Below are positions 26,604 through 35,934 of a stretch of DNA of 57,424 nucleotides, in pieces; position 1 is the first letter of the stretch, and the number at the start of each line of letters is the position of its first letter. The translations under genes were made by a program, and so were the position numbers. Under the pieces are notes generated by a model that searched no databases, was not told the DNA's origin, and saw nothing but the letters and a program-made list of their open reading frames with translations. Source of the DNA: Deltaproteobacteria bacterium (lineage in GTDB: Bacteria > Desulfobacterota_B > Binatia > UBA9968); assembly GCA_005879255.1 (NCBI GenBank), contig VBKY01000186.1, positions 1,913-59,336 of the forward strand, written 5' to 3'.

Positions 26604-28052
26604 ATGCCATTCAACGACGTCCGTGAATTTATCGAAGCTGCGCGCGAGCTCGGCCAAGTGAAGGAGATTCACGGCGCCCATTGGAACTTGGAGATCGGCG
26701 CGCTCACGGAAATGTTCGCATTCAAAGAACCGTCACCGTTGGTGCTGTTCGATCAAATCCCGGACCATGCAGCGAATTTCCGCGTCGCAGCGAACCTCAT
26801 CAACACCCCGACCCGTTCCGGACTGACGGTCGGCATGCCGGCGGACGCGGCACCAATTGAGCTTGTTGCCAGGTGGAAAGAACTCTTGAAGGACGTAAAG
26901 CCGATTCCGCCCCACGTCGTTGCTTCCGGACCGATTCTCGAAAACGTCAAAGCCGGCGCTGACATCGACATGACGATTTTTCCAACACCGCACTGGCATG
27001 AGCTCGACGGCGGGCGTTACATCGGGACCGCCGACTGTGTCATCACTGCCGAGCCGGAAGAAGGTGGTTGGGTAAACGTCGGTATCTACCGCGTGCAGAT
27101 CCACGACAAGAACACCCTCGGTCTGTATATTTCCCCGGGTCATCATGCTCGCATCATGCGCGAGAAATACTGGGACAAGGGCAAAAGCTGTCCGGTCGTC
27201 GTGACCTTCGGACAAGACCCGCTGCTGTTTCTGGTCGCCGGCCAATCGCTCCCCTACGGCATGTCGGAGCTCGATTACTGCGGCGGTCTGCGCGGCGCGC
27301 CGGTCGATGTCGTTCGCGGCGACGTGAGCAGTTTACCGATTCCGGCAACAGCGGAGATTGCCATCGAAGGCGAAGTGCCGCCGCCGAAAGAGCAAGTTCA
27401 AATGGAAGGACCCTTCGGCGAATGGCCCGGCTACTACGCCCATGGCGCGGCAAACGAGCCGGTCATTCGCGTAAAGAAGCTCTATTATCGTAACAACCCG
27501 ATACTCTGTGGCGCGCCACCGTTGAAGCCCCCGTTTATCACTTTCGGAGTTCCGATCGGCGCCGCGGCAATTTGGAATTATTTAGAGAAAGCCGACGTTC
27601 CTGATATCAAGGGCGTCTGGTGTTACGTCGGCGGGTCGGCCGCAGCCGGCGGCGCGCCGTTTATTATCGTATCGCTCAAGCAGCGCTACCACGGCCACGC
27701 TCAGCAAGCCGGCATAGCGGCGCTGGGTTCGCGAGCCGGCAACTACCATGGTCGCTTTGTAATCGTTGTCGATGACGATATCGACCCGTCGGACATGAAA
27801 GAAGTGATTTGGGCGGTGTCAACACGCTGCGATCCCAAATCCGCCATCAGCATCATCGACGGTTGCTGGAGCACGCCGCTTGATCCGGCCATGCACCCCG
27901 ACCAGCGCGATGCGGGCAATTTCGTTAACAGCCGGGCGATTCTAAACGCCTGTCGCCCCTATGCCTGGCGCGATCGTTTCCCGCCGGTCAATGCTCTGAG
28001 CCCCGAGCTCAAGCAAAAGATCAGCGAGAAGTGGAAAAAAGAATTGGCCTAG
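26604..28052 (+). CDS. UbiD family prFMN-dependent decarboxylase
   Basis: This 482-residue protein follows AGGGG. The prenyl-FMN/metal segment NVGIYRVQIHDKNTLG keeps the Asn and Arg equivalent to N168 and R173 of Fdc1. MEGPFGEWPGYYAHG keeps the two acidic residues E277 and E282. TFGQDPLLFLVA and AEIAIEGEVP are further family segments. It should reversibly decarboxylate an unsaturated or aromatic acid in the cytoplasm, and needs prFMN from a UbiX not seen here. It lies near a TenA-like oxidase rather than a cupin, unlike the two minus-strand UbiDs. Confidence 0.93.
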   Translation: MPFNDVREFIEAARELGQVKEIHGAHWNLEIGALTEMFAFKEPSPLVLFDQIPDHAANFRVAANLINTPTRSGLTVGMPADAAPIELVARWKELLKDVKPIPPHVVASGPILENVKAGADIDMTIFPTPHWHELDGGRYIGTADCVITAEPEEGGWVNVGIYRVQIHDKNTLGLYISPGHHARIMREKYWDKGKSCPVVVTFGQDPLLFLVAGQSLPYGMSELDYCGGLRGAPVDVVRGDVSSLPIPATAEIAIEGEVPPPKEQVQMEGPFGEWPGYYAHGAANEPVIRVKKLYYRNNPILCGAPPLKPPFITFGVPIGAAAIWNYLEKADVPDIKGVWCYVGGSAAAGGAPFIIVSLKQRYHGHAQQAGIAALGSRAGNYHGRFVIVVDDDIDPSDMKEVIWAVSTRCDPKSAISIIDGCWSTPLDPAMHPDQRDAGNFVNSRAILNACRPYAWRDRFPPVNALSPELKQKISEKWKKELA

Positions 28053-28165
28053 TCTTTACTCTTCGCGTTTTTCCTACAGATAGATAACCATTCCACTCGT
28101 CGCCACTGCACGTCGGTAGCGGCCATATGTTTGCCTCGATGTGCATTACATGGCACCATACGCGG

Positions 28166-28795
28166 ATGGAATTTATTTGGGACCTCTTTCACAAGGTATA
28201 CGACGTTGAGTCTCTGGTCCGGGTTGGCGGTTTGGTGGGTTTGACGGCAATCGTATTTGCTGAAACCGGGTTGCTGATCGGCTTTTTTCTGCCCGGGGAT
28301 TCCCTTCTAGTTACCGCCGGGCTGTTTGCCGCGCGCGGCGATCTCGAAGTGGTTCCCATGATCATTGTTCTCAGCATCGCCGCGATCGTCGGCGACACCG
28401 TCGGCTACAACATCGGCGCCCGCGCCGGCCCAAAGCTATTTACCCGTCCGGACTCGTTACTTTTTAACCGCAAGCATCTCATCACCACCAAAGAATTCTA
28501 TGAGCGCCACGGACCTTTCACGATTGTCATTGCCCGGTTCATACCGATTCTTAGAACCTTCGCGCCAGTGGTCGCTGGCGTCGGCACGATGGAATACAAA
28601 CGGTTTATCGTCTACAACGTCGCCGGCGGTATCGGCTGGGTGGTCACTACGGTGCTCGGCGGTTACTTTCTCGGTCAGATGGTTCCCAACATTCACGACC
28701 ATATTCACAAGGTCATTGCGGTCGTCATCGTCCTTTCGCTTTTGCCGGCGATCATCAAAGTCGCCAAAGAGAAACTTAAACGGAGCGCCGGCTAA
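28166..28795 (+). CDS. DedA family membrane protein
   Basis: The ATG at 28166 (MEFIWDLFHKVYDVESLVR) is the usual DedA opening; a frame start at 28127 would add 13 polar residues. The 209-residue protein has FAETGLLIGFFLPGDSLL and GDTVGYNIGARAG, then KEFYERHGPFTIVIARFIPI with the conserved Arg in FIPILRTFAP, the family hallmark. Four or five membrane segments are expected. DedA proteins move lipids, including undecaprenyl phosphate, or support membrane homeostasis. It has no clear tie to its neighbours. Confidence 0.92.
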   Translation: MEFIWDLFHKVYDVESLVRVGGLVGLTAIVFAETGLLIGFFLPGDSLLVTAGLFAARGDLEVVPMIIVLSIAAIVGDTVGYNIGARAGPKLFTRPDSLLFNRKHLITTKEFYERHGPFTIVIARFIPILRTFAPVVAGVGTMEYKRFIVYNVAGGIGWVVTTVLGGYFLGQMVPNIHDHIHKVIAVVIVLSLLPAIIKVAKEKLKRSAG

Positions 28796-28869
28796 TCGTC
28801 ACTTCGACCGGAGACTCTGTCGCAATACCATTCATGGTTCGCACTACGACCGGTATTGCCTGGGTGTAA

Positions 28870-28925
28870 ATTGAAGTACTTATCCGTTCATCCAGCTTGT
28901 CGAAGGGCGAACAGCGATTGCGACA
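28870..28925. repeat. REP-like element
   Basis: CCGTTCATCCAGCTTGTCGA with AGGGCGAACAGCG has the GTTC...TCGAAGGG...GAAC layout of the element at 4538-4575. It lies between convergent genes and may mark the end of the DedA transcript. Confidence 0.5.
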
Positions 28926-28977
28926 CAGTCTTTTAGCGCGCACCTGTCGCTGACCCAACAGCTCACAGCGCCCGCAT

Positions 28978-29400
28978 TTACAAGCTAATCCGCTTCTTTG
29001 CGCCCTGGTGTGCAGACATTTTGAGTTGGCCGCCGATTCGCGCCAGCCGGTCGGTTCTGTGAGGCTGGCTCGCCAACGTCAGTACCGATTTCGCGCGCAT
29101 TTTTTCAAGCACGCCCCGTCGCAGATAACTTGGGTCGAAATTTAAGCTGTCACAAACATTCAAAAAGGAAAAAGGTTCCTTCTCGTCCTCATTGAAGAGC
29201 CATTCCTGCGCCTCGTGATAAAGCTTCGCCCGCGCCGGCAATGGTTCATCGCAATATTTAAAAATACACTCGATGGCATCGCAGAGAATCGCCAGCATGA
29301 GCTCTTGTTCGGGCTCTAAATTGCGGCTTCGGCTAAATATCTCACGGTACTGCTCTGGAGCGATGACATCGCCTTCAAAAAGTCGGCTGCTGCTTTCCAT
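28978..29400 (-). CDS. Small hypothetical protein, helical
   Basis: The ATG at 29400 is chosen because GAGG lies eight bases upstream; the longer frame to 29595 has no such site and an Arg-rich unlikely N-terminus. The 140-residue product is helical: EPEQELMLAILCDAIECIFK near the middle, AQEWLFNEDEKEPFSFLNVC, then DSLNFDPSYLRRGVLEKM. The last segment could be a helix-turn-helix that follows a length-coded linker. I know of similar small proteins in deltaproteobacterial genomes, but none with a set function. Confidence 0.7.
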   Translation of the reverse strand: MESSSRLFEGDVIAPEQYREIFSRSRNLEPEQELMLAILCDAIECIFKYCDEPLPARAKLYHEAQEWLFNEDEKEPFSFLNVCDSLNFDPSYLRRGVLEKMRAKSVLTLASQPHRTDRLARIGGQLKMSAHQGAKKRISL

Positions 29401-29615
29401 GTCTTTGTCCTCTTTATACCGATGACGGTCGGGCAGCTCTTCGGCGGCGTCGCCGGACTGCAAACCCAACACATACCAAAGAAAAAGACTGCGTCGAAAT
29501 CCAACTTCGTAAACCCTGTGTTCAAATGATATCGCCCGGAAGCCGATGCTTGACGGCCTAGAAGGCCGCAAGGGCTCCGGAATAGCGGGGGCCAAAGGCG
29601 AAATTGGAGGGTTTG

Positions 29616-29951
29616 CTAGATGCGGTAGACCTTTTCGTAGCGGAAAAGATCTTGACTCGTCAGCCCCGAATGAGCAGGGCGTTCGAAAAAGACAATTGCT
29701 GGGGGAGTCAGCCGGACCCTGCGTATGGCCAGCGTGAGTTTTACGACTGCATTTCCGCGCGGCGAGTAGCTAATGATCCCGTCCGGGTAAGGTGGATCGT
29801 TAAAATCGTCCAGAGGATCCAGCGAAACATAGGACGTTTCAAAGCGTAGGTCGAAAGATCCATCCATCTTGACCGCCTCGGCGTACGCCGACGAAACGGC
29901 CGCGGTCATCATGACAAAACACAACAGGGCTCCTGTCAGGCGCCGGATCAT
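29616..29951 (-). CDS. Secreted hypothetical protein
   Basis: From the ATG at 29951 a signal peptide (MIRRLTGALLCFVMMTAAVS to SAYAEA) leads a short mature part with SFDLRFETSYVSLDPLDDFN and DPPYPDGIISYSPRGNAVV. The 111-residue protein is probably periplasmic. I do not recognise the family. The last 25 residues look less ordered and could reflect a shifted end. Confidence 0.55.
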   Translation of the reverse strand: MIRRLTGALLCFVMMTAAVSSAYAEAVKMDGSFDLRFETSYVSLDPLDDFNDPPYPDGIISYSPRGNAVVKLTLAIRRVRLTPPAIVFFERPAHSGLTSQDLFRYEKVYRI

Positions 29952-30101
29952 GGTGCAGGCGATCCTATTCACTGGCGAATCGATTGTCAATCACTTTTTT
30001 TCATAAGGAATACCTGAAAATACACCTCTGGCTTGGGAGCGCAGGTGCGTGGCGAGCGCCATGAGGGCGAATCAAAAATTATGCGGCAGAAACTATCCCA
30101 G

Positions 30102-30190
30102 AAGCGTCACCCCCGAATGTTTTTATCGGGGGTCCAGTCATGGTTCGACTCTACTTACCATGACCCTGAGTTGATCGAAGGTCAGAGTTT
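30102..30190. repeat. CCCCCGA/TCGGGGG hairpin and REP-like element
   Basis: CACCCCCGAATG and TTTATCGGGGGTCC (about 30107-30133) repeat the hairpin at 7060-7080 with two or three changes. CATGACCCTGAGTTGATCGA next to it is a diverged REP core. The pair ends the minus-strand cupin transcript region. Confidence 0.6.
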
Positions 30191-30226
30191 CGTCTGTGGT
30201 GAGCCCCGTCGAACCACCGGAAACCA

Positions 30227-31303
30227 CTACCGACGCCGCTCGATGGGTTGCATGCGAAACGGAATTCCTTCCTTCTTGAGCTCGGCTTCGTACATGGCGC
30301 GAATCTCCGGTGGCTCGTCTTCGTGCTCAAGCAGGTGGCCGCCTTCATGTTCGCTCAAATTGGGCCGCCAAGGATGGCCGACTTGGCGCAGGCCACGGCG
30401 AAGCGCCAGATGGCGCGCCGCTTCCTTGCTGGTGGTAAAATGGTGGTGATACCAGCCTTCCGGCGGAACAAGCAGGCTGCCAGGTCGCCAATCGAGCCGC
30501 ACCATTTTATTTTCCTTTCCCGGATACCACATGAGGGAATAGCCCTTGCCGGCGATTACAATAACTTGCGCGCCCGGGCCATGCCGGTGCGCTTTCTTGT
30601 ACGTGCCGGACTCCACCGCCATGATGTGGCCAACCATAGAGTTGCCGGAAAGATGAATTCCCAATCGGCTGAATCCGATGCCGCGTTCAGGATGAGGATC
30701 GAGCGTAACTGCGTTTAGATCCGGAATAAAATTTACCACACGGTCTTCCTGCTCACCCGGCTTCATATCACTGCTGAAGAAATCTTTCTGGCAGGCGAAG
30801 CGGTCGGTAAACTCGTAGGGCACATTGAAGACGAAGTCGGGAGAATTATACACATTCATGATCAACGGCAGATTATTCGCCGTGGCGAAACGCACCGGCT
30901 CATTGGCTGAACCATTGTGATGCTGATGTCTTACGTTGAGCGGTGGTGAAAAAAGACTCCCGGACTGCCACTCCAGTGTGATCGGTTCCTTGCTGCCGTC
31001 GCCCCAGAACTGCGTCGCGCCCCTACCGGAGAGAATCAGCACCTGTTCCTCATACATGTGGCGTAGCGGTTTCAAGCTTTTGCCCGGCGGGACTTCCGCG
31101 ACCAGCACGCCAACGAAACCTTGCGAACCCTCGAGATGGCAATAGGCCGCAGGGCCGCCCCAGCGCTCCCAATGCTTGAGCGGGGCGGTTTTTAGATCAT
31201 CAACCCCATAGCCGCTAATCGTCGAAAGCCCATCCCTCTCGCAAAACTCAAGAAATGCCGACTTACGCGCGTATCGTTTCGCTGACGCCTCATCCAATGG
31301 CAT
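30227..31303 (-). CDS. Bicupin domain protein
   Basis: This 358-residue protein has GAGGTGATGTA before the ATG. Two cupin barrels follow in tandem. The first has LRHMYEEQVLILSGRG and a His pair in NVRHQHHNGSANEP; the second has GTYKKAHRHGPGAQVIVIAG and GWYHHHFTTSKEAARHLALR. The His residues are placed as metal ligands. It is the most distant of three bicupins in this operon and lies at its downstream end. Similar proteins are annotated as ethanolamine-ammonia-lyase-like cupins or gentisate-dioxygenase-like, but activity is unknown. Confidence 0.85.
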   Translation of the reverse strand: MPLDEASAKRYARKSAFLEFCERDGLSTISGYGVDDLKTAPLKHWERWGGPAAYCHLEGSQGFVGVLVAEVPPGKSLKPLRHMYEEQVLILSGRGATQFWGDGSKEPITLEWQSGSLFSPPLNVRHQHHNGSANEPVRFATANNLPLIMNVYNSPDFVFNVPYEFTDRFACQKDFFSSDMKPGEQEDRVVNFIPDLNAVTLDPHPERGIGFSRLGIHLSGNSMVGHIMAVESGTYKKAHRHGPGAQVIVIAGKGYSLMWYPGKENKMVRLDWRPGSLLVPPEGWYHHHFTTSKEAARHLALRRGLRQVGHPWRPNLSEHEGGHLLEHEDEPPEIRAMYEAELKKEGIPFRMQPIERRR

Positions 31304-31379
31304 TACATCACCTCAGGTATGAATCAGTGTCGGGTTTCGGGTTAACTCAGAACCCTAAACTCGAAACACGAAATTCTTT

Positions 31380-33128
31380 CTATTCCCTCACCCCAACCTG
31401 GCCGCCCAAGCCGCGCGCGGCGAACGCCGCGCCGACGACCAAACCGACGATAATCACCGCAACCACGGTAGCTTTTTCAAACTCCGCGCCGGCGGCGAAG
31501 TCAAGCATTAGTAGAGAAAGCGTGCGCGACTTCCCGGAGCCCAATAAGACGACCGTACTGATATCGCGGGCAGCCGAGATGAAACCAACCAACCCCACCG
31601 TAATCAACGCCGGCATGGTTAAAGGAAGAATCACGCGTCTGAACGTATGAAACCAGGTGCCGCCGCAAACCTTGGACGCTTCCTCGAGATCGCTGCCCAG
31701 TTGAATCAAGACGCTTTTGATCATCTGCGTGCCGAAGGGCATGCTTTTAATCACCATCGCGATCATCAAAAGATATATGGTGCCGTAAATTGGCAAGAAT
31801 ATTCTGGTCTGGAGAAAGGTCCAAAGCAAAGCCACGCCCAAAAGAATGCCCGGGATCGACCACGGCAGCCACGAGAGAAAATCGAGCAGCGATCGGCCGG
31901 CATAACGGGTCTTTACGATCACGTACGCGATGAAAGAGAAAAACAGAACGCCAACCAGGCCCGAGCCCACGCCGATCGCCAAGGTGTTCCATAACGAGCG
32001 CATCAACACCGGGTCGTTCAACGTCGCGCGCCAGTTCTCGAGGGTCCAGGGTTCGGCGATATTAAAAAAGCCAAACAGTTTCATAAATGTACCGATCAGC
32101 AACAATGCGGTCGGTACCAGCGTGACAACCACTGCGAAAAACAGCACCAGCGCAAACGCGGGATAACGCCAGCGACCCAACCGCGTGGGGCGAATACTAA
32201 ATCCCCGCCCGGTTATCGTTTCATAATTTCGATTGGCGATGTAGCGCCGCTGTAATGCCACCATCACCAACAGAACACCGAGAAAGACGGTGCTGAGGGC
32301 CATCGCCGGCGCGAACTGCGGCGGTTCCCAGGTCACCAGTTCGTGAATTTTCGTCGAGTAGACCTGTAAGCCAATGGGTGTGCCGAGCAGAAGCTCGATC
32401 TCAAAAGCCTCGAGCGAGCGGATGATACCCAGAATCGTTGTCACCAAGATCGCCGGCATCATCACCGGGATGACGATATGAAAAAAGGTATGCCGGCCAC
32501 TGGCGCCGGAGATCTTCGACGCTTCTTCGAATGCCGCATCGAGATTGCGAAACGCCGGGGCCAGCAGCATGACCTTCACGCTCACCGTGCCGCCCATGTG
32601 AGCCCAAACGATGCCCCCAAACGAGTAGATATTGAACAGCGGCTGGCTGACTACGCCGAGATTCATCAACCCTTGGTTCAGCAGGCCATATTTCGGATCG
32701 AGCAACAGAATCCAACCCATCGTCTCGGGCAGCGCAGGGAGAAAGAACGACAACCAGAAAAAAAATTCCAACATGCCCTTCATCGGAATATCGGTGCGTG
32801 CAATGAGCCAGGCGAAAAACGAGCCGATGAAAAGAGCGATCGTTTGTCGCGTGATCGCCAGCGTAAATGTATTGGTCATCGCCTTAATGATGCCGGGAGT
32901 ACTGAAGGCTTTAACCCATCCTTCCATACCCCAGACGATGGGCTGGCCCGGTCGCGCCGTTTGAAAACTATTGAGGATCATTAAAAACAACGGCGTGACC
33001 ACGAGAAACGCGACCACGATGATAAGAATGACTATGGGCAGAGACGGCAGATGAAGCGATCGAAAGGAAAGAACTGAAGATCGGCCAAACGTTACCGCTT
33101 GATCCATCACCGGCGACTTTTCGTTCAT
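31380..33128 (-). CDS. ABC transporter permease, two fused permease domains (Fe3+/thiamine FbpB type)
   Basis: This 582-residue membrane protein has two BPD_transp_1 domains, each with about six helices. The first EAA loop reads EEASKISGASGRHTFFHIVI, the second EEASKVCGGTWFHTFRRVIL. This is the FbpB layout that serves periplasmic binding proteins of the Fe3+ type, two of which lie upstream in the operon. No ATP-binding subunit is encoded in the window, so it must use one from elsewhere. It probably imports the substrate of the UbiD/cupin enzymes. Confidence 0.9.
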   Translation of the reverse strand: MNEKSPVMDQAVTFGRSSVLSFRSLHLPSLPIVILIIVVAFLVVTPLFLMILNSFQTARPGQPIVWGMEGWVKAFSTPGIIKAMTNTFTLAITRQTIALFIGSFFAWLIARTDIPMKGMLEFFFWLSFFLPALPETMGWILLLDPKYGLLNQGLMNLGVVSQPLFNIYSFGGIVWAHMGGTVSVKVMLLAPAFRNLDAAFEEASKISGASGRHTFFHIVIPVMMPAILVTTILGIIRSLEAFEIELLLGTPIGLQVYSTKIHELVTWEPPQFAPAMALSTVFLGVLLVMVALQRRYIANRNYETITGRGFSIRPTRLGRWRYPAFALVLFFAVVVTLVPTALLLIGTFMKLFGFFNIAEPWTLENWRATLNDPVLMRSLWNTLAIGVGSGLVGVLFFSFIAYVIVKTRYAGRSLLDFLSWLPWSIPGILLGVALLWTFLQTRIFLPIYGTIYLLMIAMVIKSMPFGTQMIKSVLIQLGSDLEEASKVCGGTWFHTFRRVILPLTMPALITVGLVGFISAARDISTVVLLGSGKSRTLSLLMLDFAAGAEFEKATVVAVIIVGLVVGAAFAARGLGGQVGVRE

Positions 33129-33176
33129 GACAGAACCCGCTCTACGTCGCCGTTATACGTAGCGTTGATGCATTCG

Positions 33177-34322
33177 TCAATCGTCGTTGGCGGCAGCGTC
33201 GTAATTCAGGTTGGGCGCGATGCCTTTTCTCGCCAACTCCGCTTCGTAGGTTTGCCGAATGGCTGGATCTTCATCGCCATATTCGATAAGCGTGCCGCCT
33301 TCTTTGACCGAGGTGTAAACGCCGGCGCGAATCGGCGCCACGCGAATTCCCAGAGGAAACTTCTGACTGCCGCAACGCAGCGCCAATTGCAGCGCCGCTT
33401 CGGGCCCTGTATTGAAGTGCTGATGAAACCAGTTTGTCGGCGGGCTGAACACGCTTCCCGGCACCCAATCCACTCGCACGACTTGGTCGCCAAAGCCTTT
33501 TTCGTAGGGTCGCGTACCCAGATGATTCGGCCACATCAGCGAATAACCTTCAGAGCGCAGCACGACAAGCACGGCGCCGCCGCCATGAAAATGCGCTTTG
33601 TGATATCTCCCCACCGGCCATTCGGCCAAGTGACCGATCAGGGTGTTATTGGATATCTCGAACTGCGTGATGTTGACCCCGGCGCCTTTTTGCTCCTGCG
33701 CGTCGATCTGCGCGTTGCGGGCGTCTGGAATAAAATTAGTCTCCCAAATCCATTGCCGGTTGTTGGTCGCCAGATAACGTTCGTTGGTCGGCTCGAAATA
33801 GGTCGCTTCGCCGTCGTAACGGTCATTGAAGGAGAAATCGCTGGTAAAAACGAATTGCTCATTGTGATAGTGATCGAGCACCATCGGCGCGGTGGTAACC
33901 GCCAGAAAAATCGCCGGTTCGTTGCCATAGTTCATTAGGCGATGGAGCGAATTGAGCGGCGGGGAGAACAGACTGCCCGCGCGCCAGCGAATATTTTGCG
34001 GCACACGGTCGCGTTGCTGGATCTCGGCGACGCCTTCTCCTTGGATTATGTAAATGACTTTTTCGTAGAGATGGCGCTCGGGATGCAGCGTTCCTCCCGG
34101 GGCGATCTTGCCGACATAGACGCCGGTAATCCCCTCGACCCCGCGCAATTGCAGGTACGCGCCATCACAGGCCAAGCGTTTCCAATGCTTGAGCGCAATG
34201 TTGCGGACATCGGTGACACCAAAGCCCTCGACGATTGGCACGCCCTCCTTGTCCATCCAACGCTCGTAATAGGTTTTCGCTCGTGGCCGCGCTGTGCTAA
34301 TTTTGACGACCTTAGAATCCAT
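33177..34322 (-). CDS. Bicupin domain protein
   Basis: This 381-residue protein has AAGGAGATGG upstream and its start overlaps the UbiD stop by about 11 bases, showing translational coupling. The first barrel has LHPERHLYEKVIYIIQGEG and PPLNSLHRLMNYGNEPAIF; the second has GRYHKAHFHGGGAVLVVLRS and FHQHFNTGPEAALQLALRCG. The His residues suggest two metal sites. It is similar along its length to the bicupin at 38254. Coupling to a decarboxylase suggests the two act on the same substrate, but chemistry is unknown. Confidence 0.88.
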   Translation of the reverse strand: MDSKVVKISTARPRAKTYYERWMDKEGVPIVEGFGVTDVRNIALKHWKRLACDGAYLQLRGVEGITGVYVGKIAPGGTLHPERHLYEKVIYIIQGEGVAEIQQRDRVPQNIRWRAGSLFSPPLNSLHRLMNYGNEPAIFLAVTTAPMVLDHYHNEQFVFTSDFSFNDRYDGEATYFEPTNERYLATNNRQWIWETNFIPDARNAQIDAQEQKGAGVNITQFEISNNTLIGHLAEWPVGRYHKAHFHGGGAVLVVLRSEGYSLMWPNHLGTRPYEKGFGDQVVRVDWVPGSVFSPPTNWFHQHFNTGPEAALQLALRCGSQKFPLGIRVAPIRAGVYTSVKEGGTLIEYGDEDPAIRQTYEAELARKGIAPNLNYDAAANDD

Positions 34323-35781
34323 ATTCTTTCCATCTCCTTTTCAGCTTTTCGGCCATTTCCCTCGATATCGCCGTACCGATCGCCGGGTAACGCTGGCCGC
34401 CGTACTGTTCCTGTGGTTCGAGCTGCCAATTGATCGTCGCGTCGATCAACACGCGTGTCCAAGATCCGTGACCATATTTGACCGAATTGCGATCCTCCAA
34501 TGGCACACTGGGATCGAGCATCGAGCCGCTCGTTCCGGCCAAGAACGAGATGTCCCCCAATCCGGCGTTGACGCGGTAACAAAGCGCCCACTCGATCGCT
34601 TCCCAATCATGAATGTCGATATCGTCATCGACCACGATCACATGCTTGGCGGCGTAATTGCCGAGATGACAGCCCCACAGTGCCGTGGCGACTTGTTGGG
34701 CGTGACCGCGATGAGATTTGCGAATCTGTACACGCATCGTTTCCGGCCATTTGCCACGCCACACGCCGGTGATGTTTGGAACGCCCGCCTGCTCTAAATA
34801 ATGCCACGCCATCGCCGAGAAAGTTGCCGGCGTCCAAGTCGTCCCTTCGTTGCTTCGTCCCGGACTCGAGCCGGTAAGGCAGCCGTGAAAAATCGGATCG
34901 CTTCGGTGCGTGATGCATTCGACGCGAAGCGTATGCTTGGGCGATTTACTGCCGCCATAGTAGCCGGGATACTCGCTAAACGGTCCTTCGAGCGTAAAAG
35001 TGCTCGGATCGGCCGAGATAAATCCTTCGAGAACAATTTCGGCCGAGGCGGGTACTAGGAGATCGCTCAGCTCGCATTTCACCAGCTCCACCGGCGCGCC
35101 GCGCAGCGACCCGGCCATTTCATATTCTGGGTAGTTCACCGGCGTCGATGCCGCCAAGAAAAGCGTTTGATCCCACCCGATCACAACCGCCACCGGCATT
35201 TCCTGACCGCGGCCTTTGTATTTGCTGAAGTGCTTGCCCCACCCTTGGGTCATCGCGAGCAAAACACCGATGGTATTCTTGCCGGTAATCATGCCGCGAT
35301 AGGTTCCACCGTTTAGTATCCCCGTTTCCGGATCGCGGGTGACTACCGTCGCTGACGTCATGATGTAGCGCCCGCCGTCGAGCGGATTCCACTTCGGCAC
35401 CGGCAGTTGATTCAAATCGATGGCGGCGCCGCGGAGAATGTTTTCTTTGACCGGACCCTTGGCCACCCGTGCAGGCTTCACCGGATGAGAAAATCGCTCT
35501 TTGAAAATCGGCACCATCTCGCGATACGAAGTCGATTCCGGCACGCCGATGAATCGGCAAACCCGCTCCCGCGTGCCCGTCCCGTTGGTGAACAGTCGGT
35601 GACAGAAAGTGCTGTTGTGATCTTTGATGTTTTCGAATAACAGAGCCGGACCGAACTGACTCGAGATCTCGCGCGTGATGGCGCCGAGCTCTTCATCCCA
35701 ATCGATTTGCGCGCCGATCCGCTGCAAATCTCTTCTTTCTTCCAAGTCGTCAATCCAGGCGCGTAAATCATCAAATGCCAC
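34312..35781 (-). CDS. UbiD family prFMN-dependent decarboxylase
   Basis: The GTG start at 35781 is followed by AFDDLRAWIDDLEERRDLQR, the usual UbiD opening. The 489-residue protein keeps the Asn...Arg pair in NGGTYRGMITGKNTIGV and the Glu pair in LEGPFSEYPGYYGGSKSP, so it should be active with prFMN. VVIGWDQTLFLAAS and AEIVLEGFIS are standard. It follows two binding-protein genes and is coupled to a bicupin, forming one of two module copies in this operon. Confidence 0.93.
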   Translation of the reverse strand: MAFDDLRAWIDDLEERRDLQRIGAQIDWDEELGAITREISSQFGPALLFENIKDHNSTFCHRLFTNGTGTRERVCRFIGVPESTSYREMVPIFKERFSHPVKPARVAKGPVKENILRGAAIDLNQLPVPKWNPLDGGRYIMTSATVVTRDPETGILNGGTYRGMITGKNTIGVLLAMTQGWGKHFSKYKGRGQEMPVAVVIGWDQTLFLAASTPVNYPEYEMAGSLRGAPVELVKCELSDLLVPASAEIVLEGFISADPSTFTLEGPFSEYPGYYGGSKSPKHTLRVECITHRSDPIFHGCLTGSSPGRSNEGTTWTPATFSAMAWHYLEQAGVPNITGVWRGKWPETMRVQIRKSHRGHAQQVATALWGCHLGNYAAKHVIVVDDDIDIHDWEAIEWALCYRVNAGLGDISFLAGTSGSMLDPSVPLEDRNSVKYGHGSWTRVLIDATINWQLEPQEQYGGQRYPAIGTAISREMAEKLKRRWKEYGF

Positions 35782-35877
35782 GGTCGATCATCCTCTCCGA
35801 CGTATGCGACGTTGTTTATAAAATGTCATAGCTTCATCGCGCACAAGCTTAGCGCCATAACCGCATTAGGAATTGGC

Positions 35878-35934
35878 GTACTGGAGTGATGGAGTAATGT
35901 CTCAAAACCAATACTCCAACACTCCAACCCTCTA
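35878..35934. repeat. ACTCCA-type inverted repeat
   Basis: TACTGGAGTGATGGAGTAATG and CAATACTCCAACACTCCAAC form an imperfect hairpin between the UbiD and binding-protein genes. Same family as copies at 556, 7081 and 23984. It ends against the stop codon of the downstream-reading binding-protein gene. Confidence 0.6.

Noticed and set aside
33099..33938. 279-residue plus-strand frame
   Set aside because: It is the antisense of the bicupin at 33177, which has clear cupin motifs and operon context.
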